From Rhizobacter koreensis (GTDB lineage: Bacteria; Pseudomonadota; Gammaproteobacteria; Burkholderiales; Burkholderiaceae_C), in NCBI RefSeq assembly GCF_013366375.1, contig NZ_JABWMJ010000015.1, positions 1 through 64,000 of the forward strand: a DNA stretch of 64,000 nucleotides, written 5' to 3'. The position numbers and the translations under genes are program-made. The notes beneath the pieces were generated by a model. That model was not told the DNA's origin, searched no databases, and saw nothing but the letters and a program-made list of their open reading frames with translations. This document shows, piece after piece, positions 51,073 to 59,640 of this stretch. How positions within the stretch are numbered: position 1 is the first letter of the stretch; each line of letters begins with the position of its first letter.

Positions 51073-53553
51073 ATGCAACCTCTCGCACTCACCCTCAAGG
51101 GATTCCGCGGTATTCGTGACGGCCTGGGCCGCGACGAGATCACGCTGGACCTCGAGCGCCTGACCCAGGACGCGCAACTGATCGCCATCGTCGGGGCGAA
51201 CGGCAGCGGCAAGTCGACGATCATGGACTGCCTCGTGCCCTACATCGGACTGCCGAGCCGCGCCGCGCTGGCCGGTGCGGGCGGCTTCTCCTACTACGAC
51301 CACGTGTACCTGCCCGAAAGCGTGAAGGACCTGACCTGGGCGCACGAGGGCCGCTGCTACCGCTCGCAGATCGTCATCCGCCTCTGTGGCCGCCGCCGCA
51401 CCGAGGCCTTCCTGCACACGCTCGACGATGCCGGGCACTGGCGGCCGGTGCAGCTCGACGACGGCATGGTGTCCGACGGCCGGGTCGAGACCTATACCCG
51501 CTGCGTCGAGGCCATCTGCGGCAGCGCCGAGACGTTCTTCACCTCCGTGTTCGCGGCGCAGGGCAAGCGCCAGCTCAGTACCTATCGCAACGCCGAGATC
51601 AAGTCGCTGCTGGCGGACCTGCTAGGGCAGGAAGAGATCCAGGCTCTGGGCCAGAAGGCCGCGGAGACGGTGCGCCTGTTGAAGGCGGGGTTGGCGACCA
51701 TCCGGCAGGAACTGGTCGGGCTCGACGCGGAGGGGGTGCGCCTGGAGGCGACACGCCGGCAGCTCGACGGAGCGGGCGAACGCATGGCGGCGGCCGAGCG
51801 TGCCAAGGCGGCGGCACACGCCGCATTGGAGGCAGCGCAGGCGCGGCATGCGCGCGTGGCGGTCGAGCGCGAGCAGTCGCGGGCCACCGAAGCTCGCCGC
51901 GCACAGCTCGCGGCCGAACGCCAGTCCACTCTCGACACCACCGCGCAGGCTCGCCGTGCGCTCCAGTCCAGGGATCAGGTCGAGCGGCAACGGCTCGAGC
52001 AACTTGACCAGCGGGTCGCCGGACGGCTTCAGCAGGAACGCTCGCGGCGTCAAGCCCTGACCCTGTCCCGGCGACGTTGCCAGGCAGTGCTTGCCGACGC
52101 GGCCGAGGTACAGCGTGCGGACCGGCGCCTGCCGCTCGCGCAGCGTGTGCAGGCGCTGCGCAGCGCGCTCACCGAAGCCTGTCGCCAGCAGACACACGCG
52201 CTGACGCGCTGCCAAGGGGCGATGCGGCTTGCCGAACACCGCGTGGCAGGCATCGAGCAAGAGGCGGGGCGGGCCGCGCTGAAAGCCGAGGAACTCGCGC
52301 GCCGGTTCGGGCTGACCGGCGAGGTGCCCTGCGTCGGCACGGACCTGCAGGGCCGTTGCAAGCTGCTGGGTGACGCGCGCGAGGCGCAATCGCTGATCCC
52401 GAACGCCCATGCCCAGTTGGCCCGGCTGGCCGTCGAGAAGGCCGCGGCGCAGCAGGAACTGCTCGCCGCGCGCCAGCGCTGCGAAGCGCTGGCCGGCGCA
52501 CCGCAGAACCTGGCACGGGCCGAGCACCGCGAAGCCGTCGCGCGCGAGCGGGTGAGTCGCCTGGCCGTGATGTGCTCGAAGGCGCCGGCGTGCGCACAGG
52601 CACAGATGACATTGGTCGAGATCGACCAGGAGTTGCAGGCGCTGGGCCCTGCGCTGGCCGCCGATGCGGCCGCCGAAACCGCCGACGAGCGCGCCGAGCG
52701 CCAGCAAATCGCCGCGGCACGCCAGGCGATCGAGGAGCAACAGGAACAACTGGCGCGGCAGGCCACGGCGGCGCTGGCGCGCCTGGATCACGCGCTCGCG
52801 TCGCTGCCGCCCGCCTTCGACGAGCGACAGGTGACGCAGGCCTCTCAAGCGTTGGGTGCCGCTCGGGAAGCCTTCGGCGCCGCCGAGCAATCGATGCTGA
52901 CGGCGGTGCGCGAAGCGCAGACGATCGAGGAGGTGTCCAAACAAGTGGCCGCGCTGGCCGAGCGCCGCGAGCGCGTTCACGCGCGCAGCGCTCGCGTCGA
53001 GGACGAACTGGGCAACTGGAGCCTCTTCGCGCGCTGCATGAGCAACGACGGCCTGATCGCGCTGGCGATCGACGATGCGGGGCCCGCGCTCTCGGCGTTG
53101 GCGAACGACCTGCTGCTGGCCTGCTACGGACCGCGCTTCACGGTGTCGATCCACACCTTGCTGGAGACCGCCAAGGGCGAACAGAAGGAGGGCTTCGACA
53201 TCCTCGTGCACGACGGCGACACCGGCGAAAGCAAGAGCGTCGGCCTGATGAGCGGGGGCGAGCGAACGTTCGTGGAGTCATGCCTGACCCGCGCGATCGC
53301 GTTGTACCTGGCGCGAAACACCGGCCGCCGCTACACCACGCTGTTCACCGACGAGGCGGACGGCCCGCTGGACTCCCAGCGCAAGCGCATGTTCATGGCG
53401 ATGAAGCGGGAAGTGCTGCGCCTGGGCGGCTACGAGCGCGAGTTCTTCGTCTCGCAGACGCCGGAGCTGACGGCGATGGCCGATGCCGTGATCGACCTCG
53501 ACGCGCTGAAGGCGGACGGATGCGCAGCGCGAAGGTCCGTGTTCGCGGCGTAG
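51073..53553 (+). CDS. sbcC: Complete SbcC/Rad50-like ATPase carried by the element
   Basis: This 826-residue protein has Walker A VGANGSGKSTIMDCLVP (about residue 40), a long coiled-coil middle rich in Ala, Arg and Glu, the signature MSGGERTFVESCL and Walker B TLFTDEADGPLD. The hook region reads VPCVGTDLQGRCKLLGDA, with cysteines eight residues apart instead of the usual CxxC. It is of the same subfamily as the split host gene at 47.5/59.6 kb, sharing FSYYDHV(F/Y)LPES and FFTSVF(A/S)AQGKR. No sbcD accompanies it in the element. It may use the host SbcD at 46 kb. Confidence 0.9.
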   Translation: MQPLALTLKGFRGIRDGLGRDEITLDLERLTQDAQLIAIVGANGSGKSTIMDCLVPYIGLPSRAALAGAGGFSYYDHVYLPESVKDLTWAHEGRCYRSQIVIRLCGRRRTEAFLHTLDDAGHWRPVQLDDGMVSDGRVETYTRCVEAICGSAETFFTSVFAAQGKRQLSTYRNAEIKSLLADLLGQEEIQALGQKAAETVRLLKAGLATIRQELVGLDAEGVRLEATRRQLDGAGERMAAAERAKAAAHAALEAAQARHARVAVEREQSRATEARRAQLAAERQSTLDTTAQARRALQSRDQVERQRLEQLDQRVAGRLQQERSRRQALTLSRRRCQAVLADAAEVQRADRRLPLAQRVQALRSALTEACRQQTHALTRCQGAMRLAEHRVAGIEQEAGRAALKAEELARRFGLTGEVPCVGTDLQGRCKLLGDAREAQSLIPNAHAQLARLAVEKAAAQQELLAARQRCEALAGAPQNLARAEHREAVARERVSRLAVMCSKAPACAQAQMTLVEIDQELQALGPALAADAAAETADERAERQQIAAARQAIEEQQEQLARQATAALARLDHALASLPPAFDERQVTQASQALGAAREAFGAAEQSMLTAVREAQTIEEVSKQVAALAERRERVHARSARVEDELGNWSLFARCMSNDGLIALAIDDAGPALSALANDLLLACYGPRFTVSIHTLLETAKGEQKEGFDILVHDGDTGESKSVGLMSGGERTFVESCLTRAIALYLARNTGRRYTTLFTDEADGPLDSQRKRMFMAMKREVLRLGGYEREFFVSQTPELTAMADAVIDLDALKADGCAARRSVFAA

Positions 53554-53588
53554 CGACCGCGGGCCCAAGCCGGCAGCGCCGGCACCGA

Positions 53589-53819
53589 TCATTGCGGCTC
53601 GGCTCGCGGCGTGCGCGGATCGGCCGAGCCATGGTGACGGATTCCCCTCAGGTATGCCTCATCGAGCAAGGGCTCGCAAGCAGGCTCGCTCTTCGCGAGC
53701 CGCTCCAGGGCGCGGAGGAGGTGATCTGCAACGCTGCGCTGCTCACTCGCGACGGCCAGGCTGTAGAGCCGCAACAGCCCTCGCGCGAGGCGAAGGCAGG
53801 ATCCGAGGTCGCTGTTCAT
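53589..53819 (-). CDS. Small helical protein
   Basis: This 76-residue protein (CLRLARGLLRLYSLAVASEQ, RSVADHLLRALERLAKSE) is very helical and looks like small proteins seen on plasmids and integrative elements in Burkholderiales. The function is unknown. It lies between the element's sbcC and TnpC, on the strand of the recombinases. Confidence 0.55.
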   Translation of the reverse strand: MNSDLGSCLRLARGLLRLYSLAVASEQRSVADHLLRALERLAKSEPACEPLLDEAYLRGIRHHGSADPRTPRAEPQ

Positions 53820-53930
53820 CGCAGACCTCCAAGCGGGGCATCACTACCCCGAGTGCTGGCAGCGTAGAGCTTGCCCCTGTGTCAAAGTCAACCCCCGGCC
53901 GCAGTCCCTCCCTCGGACTGCGGCGGAGGT

Positions 53931-54350
53931 TCAGCGCTGCAGCGAAACCACCTGGGGCTTGTGGGCGCGGCGCACTTCGGCCAACTCCCGGTCGCGCCGC
54001 ACGAGTTGCAGCCGCGTCTCCTGCCAGGCTGCGAAGTAGTGGTCGACCAGTGCCGCGAGCTTGGTGAGCTGCTCGCGCAAGGCGGCATTGTCGCGGCGCA
54101 GTCGCGCCGCGCGCCCGGCGTCATCGGGGCGCCGAAGGTGCTTCTGCTGAGCCGCGCGCAACGCCTGCACGACATCGGGGTGGTAGCGGTACAGCGCGTT
54201 GCGCGAGATGCCGGCCAGATCGCACAGCGCGGCGGCGGTCAGTGCCGGCGGTGAGGCGCTGCCGCCACGCTGTCGAACCATCGTCGTCAGCGCCTCGCGC
54301 AGACGCTGGGCCGAGGCGGTCCTGGTTGTGCCGCGCGCCTGCTTCGTCAT
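53931..54350 (-). CDS. tnpC: DUF6262/Tn554 TnpC-like protein
   Basis: This 139-residue protein has an HTH (TAAALCDLAGISRNALYRYH) and a coiled coil (RLRRDNAALREQLTKLAALV). It is similar in layout to Tn554 TnpC and DUF6262 proteins, which follow the recombinases and affect orientation or efficiency of transposition. The start overlaps the preceding recombinase stop (ATGA at 54347-54350). Confidence 0.75.
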   Translation of the reverse strand: MTKQARGTTRTASAQRLREALTTMVRQRGGSASPPALTAAALCDLAGISRNALYRYHPDVVQALRAAQQKHLRRPDDAGRAARLRRDNAALREQLTKLAALVDHYFAAWQETRLQLVRRDRELAEVRRAHKPQVVSLQR

Positions 54351-56230
54351 GATCGCTGCTTCCCATCGCTGTCGATCGTGCGGACCAGCGACCTTGCCTC
54401 ATCGAGTCGTGCGCGGACGATGCGCAGGGTCTGCCGCGGCAGGGCCGGCTCGTCCAGCAACCGCTCGCAGCGGTGGACTTGCTCGACCCAATAGGGTCGA
54501 TGCCGCTGCGACACCACGAAATTCTTGCAGCGCGCGCAGGTCGACGGCTCGCGGCGAGCGGGGTTCGGGCCGGCCACGTTGCCGAGGCAGGCGCTGTGCT
54601 CCTCGCGATAGACGCAGAAGCCCCAGTCGCAGATGCCGAGCACAAGCCCCGCGTCCACCAGCAGGCGCGCGTAGCTTGCGAGGTCTTCCTTCATGCGCTT
54701 GCCCCGAAAGCGCGGGCGATTGGCCACGATCTCCTCGCCGGCGCGGCCGCCCAGGCCGGGTGTCGCCAGCATGTGTTCCCACGCGTTGACCGACTGCTGC
54801 AGGATCTCGGCGTCGATCTCCTGGGCGAGCCGGTAGTCGGAGCCGGCGTAGCCATGGTCGGTCTCGGCCCGTTCGCGATGACCGAGTTGCTGGGCCAGCG
54901 CGAACAGACACGTGCGATCACGCAACGCCGCGAACCTGGCGAAGGTCTTGCGGCCCTGGTGCGTGGAGAGCCGCCACGGCCGGTCCTGGTGCGTAAGGCC
55001 CAGCCAGGCGCCAAAGCGCTGCAGCTGGATGTTGATCCGTGCGATCGACGGAATCTCGAGCAGCTCGGGCAGGACCTCGTGCCACTCCGTCGCGCCGTTG
55101 CCGTGCCAGCGGCGCAACCACAACTCGTCGCGTCCGGAGACGGCGCGGTGCCCGGCGGACAAGGCTTCGAGCACCGCCACGGCCTGCACCGCGGCAGGAG
55201 GTGCAACCCATTCGTGCGGCCGTCCGTGGTAGCCCGATTGGCGCTTGAAGATCGCCCCGACGATCACGGTGACCGGCTCGCTGGCGCCGTCGGCGCAACG
55301 GTGCTGCACGCAGCCGGCCTTCAAGTGCAGGATCTCGCTGACGCGCGGGCCGACCAAGTAGGAAATGACGACGAAGCAGGCGGCGTAGAGCAAGTCGGTG
55401 CGCAAGACGAGTTCGCGGACCGATCGCACTGGGGAATCACCATCGGGGATGCCGGCGCTGGCGCTTCGAAGTGCCCGTGTCGCTCTTCCGGTGTGGGCAT
55501 GGCCCGCACCACGACCGCCGGTCGCCGCCTGCCGATACGTCGGCCAGGCGCGCAGAACGATGGGAGCGTCGCGGGTGAGGATGTCGATGGCCGCCTGCAC
55601 CAATGCCACGGCGACGGTGTCCGGCGTGTAAGGCCAGGGTCGACGCAGCCCCTCGTGATAGCCGGCGGCCTGGCGCTGATCGTGTCCCGCAAAGGGGTCG
55701 AAGCACAGGCTGTCGTCGAGTTTGCCGCGAAAGCGATGGAAGTACGCGAACAGGTACAGGTGACGCTGCACGGTCCCCGGCGCTCGCTGCGAAAGGTGGC
55801 CAGTCAGGGGGCGCGTGCGCAGCCACTGCTGGAATTCCAACAGCGCCGGCGGGTCGAGCGCTCCAAAGCGGCCGAAGCCCTCACCGTCCATCCATTGAAG
55901 CAGGCAGCGCAGGGTGTGAAAGTACTGCGCCACCGTGCTCGGACGCAGAGGCAGGCCGGTGGACAGCGAGCGCGATCGGATGAGGGCGACGAGCTGCCTG
56001 CTGGTCTCCCGCAGCGTGGCGTAGCGCTCGTCGGTGAATCGTCGGCCGTCTCGCAGATCGAAGTCCCAGCGCAGGCGCACAGGCTGCCGTTCTTCCAGCG
56101 CGTTGCCTGGCGCAAGAATCCAGACATCGTCTTCCCACCTCGAGTCGAGTAGGAACCATCCACGATCGCCGGCGCGTTCGCCCGCGGGGACGGCGGGACG
56201 GTCGGTGACGATGTGCTGCAGGGCTGGCAT
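54347..56230 (-). CDS. tnpB: Tyrosine recombinase of the Tn554-like trio (third)
   Basis: This 627-residue recombinase has GPRVSEILHLKAG (first Arg), RLSTHQGRKTFARFAALRDR (His-x-x-Arg), QQLGHRERAETDHGYAGSDY (His and Tyr region) and a Cys-rich end (CDWGFCVYREEHSACLG and CARCKNF) as a zinc ribbon. The ATG at 56230 follows the previous stop by 10 bases; the much longer reading starts inside the previous gene. Together with the other two it forms the transposition machinery. Confidence 0.85.
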   Translation of the reverse strand: MPALQHIVTDRPAVPAGERAGDRGWFLLDSRWEDDVWILAPGNALEERQPVRLRWDFDLRDGRRFTDERYATLRETSRQLVALIRSRSLSTGLPLRPSTVAQYFHTLRCLLQWMDGEGFGRFGALDPPALLEFQQWLRTRPLTGHLSQRAPGTVQRHLYLFAYFHRFRGKLDDSLCFDPFAGHDQRQAAGYHEGLRRPWPYTPDTVAVALVQAAIDILTRDAPIVLRAWPTYRQAATGGRGAGHAHTGRATRALRSASAGIPDGDSPVRSVRELVLRTDLLYAACFVVISYLVGPRVSEILHLKAGCVQHRCADGASEPVTVIVGAIFKRQSGYHGRPHEWVAPPAAVQAVAVLEALSAGHRAVSGRDELWLRRWHGNGATEWHEVLPELLEIPSIARINIQLQRFGAWLGLTHQDRPWRLSTHQGRKTFARFAALRDRTCLFALAQQLGHRERAETDHGYAGSDYRLAQEIDAEILQQSVNAWEHMLATPGLGGRAGEEIVANRPRFRGKRMKEDLASYARLLVDAGLVLGICDWGFCVYREEHSACLGNVAGPNPARREPSTCARCKNFVVSQRHRPYWVEQVHRCERLLDEPALPRQTLRIVRARLDEARSLVRTIDSDGKQRS

Positions 56231-56240
56231 GGCAGCGGCC

Positions 56241-57983
56241 TCAGCGCAGGTCCAGCAGCGGCGGAAGTTGCGGCAACAGCGACTCGGCCGCCGCAAGTTC
56301 TCGTTCGGCGAAGCGCGGCAAGATGTCCTCCTCGAGGATGCGTAGCTGGGGCGCGTAGAAGGCCTGCCAGCGCGCGGGATGCAGCGTCGCCGCCGCGGCG
56401 CGAAGGTGGTCACGCGCCTGGAGCAGACCAGCCACCGTCAGCGGCTCCGGCGCGATCACGGCATTGGGGCAGGTGAAGCAGCCCATGAAGTTGGTGCAGA
56501 GCTCGCCCTGACGTGTACCCGGCGCGGTGCCGGCCAGCGGATCCTTGCAGTCGAAGCCGAACATCGAAACCAGCTCGCCCGATGGGAGCCGCGCACTCGG
56601 CGGTGACGCCGCGGCCACCGGCGGAGGCGACTTGGTCGACGCCGTGAGGTGCTCGATGAAGGCCTCTTGCAATGCGGCGATGCGCACGTGGTTGTGCCTG
56701 CGGACGACCGGCACCTCGACATAGCGGACGGTCGTCGCGATGTTGGCGTGGTTGGCCAAAGCCCGCGTTCGAAGCAGATCGCCGCTGGCGCGGTAGAAGT
56801 TGCACAGGACGCTCGGCCGAATGCTCACCAACGAAAATGCAGCAAGGCCATGGCGTTCGCAGAATTGGGCGAGCAGGTGGTGGACCGTGACGGTGGACAT
56901 CGCGTTCACGGTGCGCAGTCCCTTGAAGATGAAGAGCCGGTTGCGCTGTTCCGGTGGTGCGAGCGGCCGCAACTGCTCGTTCCAGGCGAGGATGTCCCTG
57001 ACCAGCGCCGGCGGCTCGAATGGGGAGTCACGTTCGAACGTGCGTCGCTGCAGGCGTCCGGCGCGGGCCTTGAACCACACCAGCGCCTGGCGGTTCTCCA
57101 GCAGGGGGACCTCCTGCAGGCAGTCGCGCGCGAGTTCGGCGATGGGCTCGGGGTTGCCGGCCGTGTGGATCATGATGGCCAGGTAGTACGGCAGCAGCGA
57201 GACCGCACGCGGGTACAGGCAGGGCTCGATCTGCTTGGCGCCGCCCCACCGTCGCACCGCCAGCTGCAACGGATGGTTACCGCGCCGTTGCAGCTCGAGG
57301 CCGCTGGGCACGATGCCGCCGAAGCGCCGATCGACCTCGGCAAGAAGCCAACCCAAAGAGCCGACCTTGTCGCCATCGGCAGCGCGCTGCGCGGCGGCCG
57401 ATGCGCGCGCTTCCCTCATCGCAGCGATGTCTGCTTCGCAAGCACGCAGGATGGCGCGTAGCTCGCGTGCCGGCAGCGTCGCGCGTGAGCGGTCGTCGCG
57501 GCCACGCCCTGGAAAGGGCGTGAAAGAGTGGTCGATGTGGCCGACGAGATCGGGGCGACAGCGTTCGAGCCAGCGCAGCAGCCGGCGCAACGCACTGTAG
57601 ACCCCAGCTCGCGTGGAGATTGCCCATGGCCTGCCGTCCGAGCGCCGTTGGGCGTTGAGCCACTCGACGTAGCGCACCAGCATCCGTCGGTCCAGGTCCG
57701 CGAGCGACGCGACGGCTCCCGATTCGGCCGCGAAGCGGTTGAAAGTCAGCACCGAGGTCCAGCATGACTTGATGCTGCGGGGCGACCGGGCTCCGAGGTG
57801 GCTCCAGAACGCCTGTGCCAGCGCAAGCCGCACGTCCTCTGGCAAGCACAGTGACGAAAAGTCGATGACCGTCTTGCGAACCACACGAGGGGCATCGAAG
57901 CGAGCGGGCTGCGCGTCGTGCGCTGGCGCCGCCACCGCTTCGTGCGACAGGACCCGACGTATGCTCTGGCGCGGCGACTTCAT
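56241..57983 (-). CDS. tnpB: Tyrosine recombinase of the Tn554-like trio (second), degenerate active site
   Basis: This 580-residue protein has the tyrosine-recombinase layout but poor catalytic boxes. The Arg I region reads TAGNPEPIAELARDC, the HxxR region SLVSIRPSVLCNFYR, and the last box LANHANIATTVRYVEVP has His and Tyr. A zinc-ribbon-like CKDP...CTNFMGCFTCPN is near the C-terminus. It starts at an ATGA overlap with the first recombinase. It resembles Tn554 TnpB. Confidence 0.82.
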   Translation of the reverse strand: MKSPRQSIRRVLSHEAVAAPAHDAQPARFDAPRVVRKTVIDFSSLCLPEDVRLALAQAFWSHLGARSPRSIKSCWTSVLTFNRFAAESGAVASLADLDRRMLVRYVEWLNAQRRSDGRPWAISTRAGVYSALRRLLRWLERCRPDLVGHIDHSFTPFPGRGRDDRSRATLPARELRAILRACEADIAAMREARASAAAQRAADGDKVGSLGWLLAEVDRRFGGIVPSGLELQRRGNHPLQLAVRRWGGAKQIEPCLYPRAVSLLPYYLAIMIHTAGNPEPIAELARDCLQEVPLLENRQALVWFKARAGRLQRRTFERDSPFEPPALVRDILAWNEQLRPLAPPEQRNRLFIFKGLRTVNAMSTVTVHHLLAQFCERHGLAAFSLVSIRPSVLCNFYRASGDLLRTRALANHANIATTVRYVEVPVVRRHNHVRIAALQEAFIEHLTASTKSPPPVAAASPPSARLPSGELVSMFGFDCKDPLAGTAPGTRQGELCTNFMGCFTCPNAVIAPEPLTVAGLLQARDHLRAAAATLHPARWQAFYAPQLRILEEDILPRFAERELAAAESLLPQLPPLLDLR

Positions 57984-59170
57984 GGCGCCCCCGCCTCCGA
58001 CAGCAGCGTGTCGAGCACGTCCTTGAGGACGCATGGGTCGACGGCAACGGCGCGAAGGTAGCGGTCGGTGGTGTCGAGGTGCTCGTGGCCAAGCAGCACC
58101 TTCACGACGATCAGAGGGTTGATCTTGGCGCCTCGGTCGGCCAGGTGCTCGAGCCGGGCGAGCAGCATGCACGCGAAGGTGGCCCGCAGCAGGTGCGTGG
58201 TGGCCTTGAACCCGCAGGCCAGACCCGCCTGGCTCACGGCTCGCTGATAGGCGTTCTTGCCCGCGGGCGATCCGCGGGCGTTGACGAACAATGCCTTGTG
58301 CTCGGAGATGCGACCCTTGCGTCGAGCGCGCGCGAGCCAGGCGAAGCGATGGCCGCTGACGTAGCCGTCGGTCTCGTCGAGCAGGCTGGCCGGCGCGATC
58401 ACGTGGCCGGGCTTGCGGCCCTTGCGAATGACCTCGATCGCGTGGTGCAGCGTGGCTGACGCACGGCGATGGCCTATGTCGTTGACGCTGAGGCGCAGCA
58501 GTTCGCTGATGCGCAGGCCCGTATACAGCTGCCAGCGTGCCATCAGGTCGTAGGGCGGTGCGAGCTCCGCGAGGAGTTCGCGCGCCTGCTCGGAGACCAA
58601 CGGCCTCGGCAACGCCTCGTACTGCCGAAGGATGAAGATGCTGTGTTCATGGGTCGCAGCGTGACTGGCCTGCGTCGGCCGCTGATGCCGTGCGAGCCGG
58701 AGGTCGCGCGTCTTGTCCGCCAGCGGCGAGGCGTTCAACCATTGCGTCCGAACTGCCCACTCGTAGAACCGAAGCACGCCGCGAACGCGATGATTGATGG
58801 TCGTCGTCCGGTACGGGCGGCCGGTGTGGGGGCTCGGCTGCGCCATCATGCGGTTCCGATAGGCCACGAGGTCGACCGCGTCGGCGCTCTCCCACGGGAT
58901 GTCGTTCTGCTCGAGCGTCTCGAACCAGTCGTACAGGATCTCGGCGTAGGTCCTCCGCGTGTCGTCGGTATGGGCGCGCTGGACCGAGTGTTCATGCAGG
59001 AAGGCGACCGCCGGTTCGATCAACTGCCAGTGTCTGGTGAACAGAAGCGGGAATCCGGCGGGCCGAGGCTCGCGCACGGCGACAGCGCGCGCCTGTTCGG
59101 CAGCGTCGCGCGTTCGCGCGGCCACTTCATCAGGGGTCGGCAGCGAGGCCTTGCGGATGATCTGAACCAT
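57980..59170 (-). CDS. tnpA: Tyrosine recombinase of the Tn554-like trio (first)
   Basis: This 396-residue recombinase has an N-terminal SAM-like domain (HTDDTRRTYAEILYDWFETL) and all catalytic boxes: YTGLRISELLRL, THLLRATFACML and LLGHEHLDTTDRYLRA with the Tyr. It resembles Tn554 TnpA. The start at 59170 lies within the end of the CHC2-like gene. Confidence 0.88.
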   Translation of the reverse strand: MVQIIRKASLPTPDEVAARTRDAAEQARAVAVREPRPAGFPLLFTRHWQLIEPAVAFLHEHSVQRAHTDDTRRTYAEILYDWFETLEQNDIPWESADAVDLVAYRNRMMAQPSPHTGRPYRTTTINHRVRGVLRFYEWAVRTQWLNASPLADKTRDLRLARHQRPTQASHAATHEHSIFILRQYEALPRPLVSEQARELLAELAPPYDLMARWQLYTGLRISELLRLSVNDIGHRRASATLHHAIEVIRKGRKPGHVIAPASLLDETDGYVSGHRFAWLARARRKGRISEHKALFVNARGSPAGKNAYQRAVSQAGLACGFKATTHLLRATFACMLLARLEHLADRGAKINPLIVVKVLLGHEHLDTTDRYLRAVAVDPCVLKDVLDTLLSEAGAP

Positions 59171-59603
59171 GAGGCGCTGCCTTGCGGGTCAGAAGCTTGA
59201 CGGCGTCGACGAATGGCACATCCAGGAGGTAAATCGCCAAGTCGATGGCGCCACCTCCGCCATGCCTCGCACGTGTGTCGTACCACTTGGGACCCGTGGT
59301 CACGATCTCGAAATCGCCGCGGCGAGTGCACAGGTGCCAACGCTCGCTCTGGTCGTCCTTGACCGGCCGATACGTCGGGTCGGACTTGACGTGCGTGGCC
59401 AGCAGCGCAAGTGCGTCGCAGGCTGGCATCTGGCGAAGCCTTGTCAACGTCGAGGCACTGAACGTTCTGCGTAGTCGGCGCGCGACCATGTTCGCGACCT
59501 CCTGTGGCGTTGTTCGAAAACGCGGGACGCGGCGGGCTACTCGCCTCTGAAAGAGGCTGGGCTGCCCGGGCGTGAGGTCACTGTAGGCGGCGAGTCTGCT
59601 CAA
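59130..59603 (-). CDS. CHC2/DUF3991-like zinc-site protein at the element's right end
   Basis: This 157-residue protein has the primase-zinc-domain-like phrase KWYDTRARHGGGGAIDLAIY followed by LLDVPFVDAVKLL, which is the end of CHC2-type domains. The preceding RWHLCTRRGDFEIV is strand-like. Its role in the element is unknown; a DNA-binding accessory factor is possible. Leftward, it is the first gene from the right end and overlaps tnpA by 41 bases. Confidence 0.65.
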   Translation of the reverse strand: MSRLAAYSDLTPGQPSLFQRRVARRVPRFRTTPQEVANMVARRLRRTFSASTLTRLRQMPACDALALLATHVKSDPTYRPVKDDQSERWHLCTRRGDFEIVTTGPKWYDTRARHGGGGAIDLAIYLLDVPFVDAVKLLTRKAAPHGSDHPQGLAADP

Positions 59604-59611
59604 TCCAAGGG

Positions 59612-59640
59612 CGTTGACACTCGCGAATGCAACCTAACAC
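59612..59640 (-). repeat. Right end of the Tn554-like element
   Basis: It contains GTTGACACTCGCGAA, the counterpart of the left-end TTCGCGGTGTCAAC, then AACCTAACAC up to the flanking CCCTT. Confidence 0.6.

Larger units (their letters stand above)
47673..59640 (+). mobile_element. Tn554-like mercury-resistance element in sbcC
   Basis: This element of about 11.97 kb has CCCTT at both borders (47668-47672 and 59641-59645). Its ends share an imperfect inverted segment: TTCGCGGTGTCAAC at 47681-47694 against GTTGACACTCGCGAA at 59613-59627. Contents in order are merR, merTPCA, a full sbcC, a small gene, DUF6262/TnpC, three tyrosine recombinases and a CHC2-like gene. The trio of recombinases plus a TnpC-like protein is the Tn554 layout. 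Precise borders are supported by in-frame repair of the host gene. Confidence 0.85.

Noticed and set aside
48810..51224. An 804-codon open reading on the minus strand opposite merA.
   Set aside because: It is a shadow of merC/merA in GC-rich DNA; it has no motifs and low-complexity composition.
51622..53211. A 529-codon reading opposite the second sbcC.
   Set aside because: Shadow of a coiled-coil gene; composition dominated by Arg, Leu, Gln and Ala without motifs.
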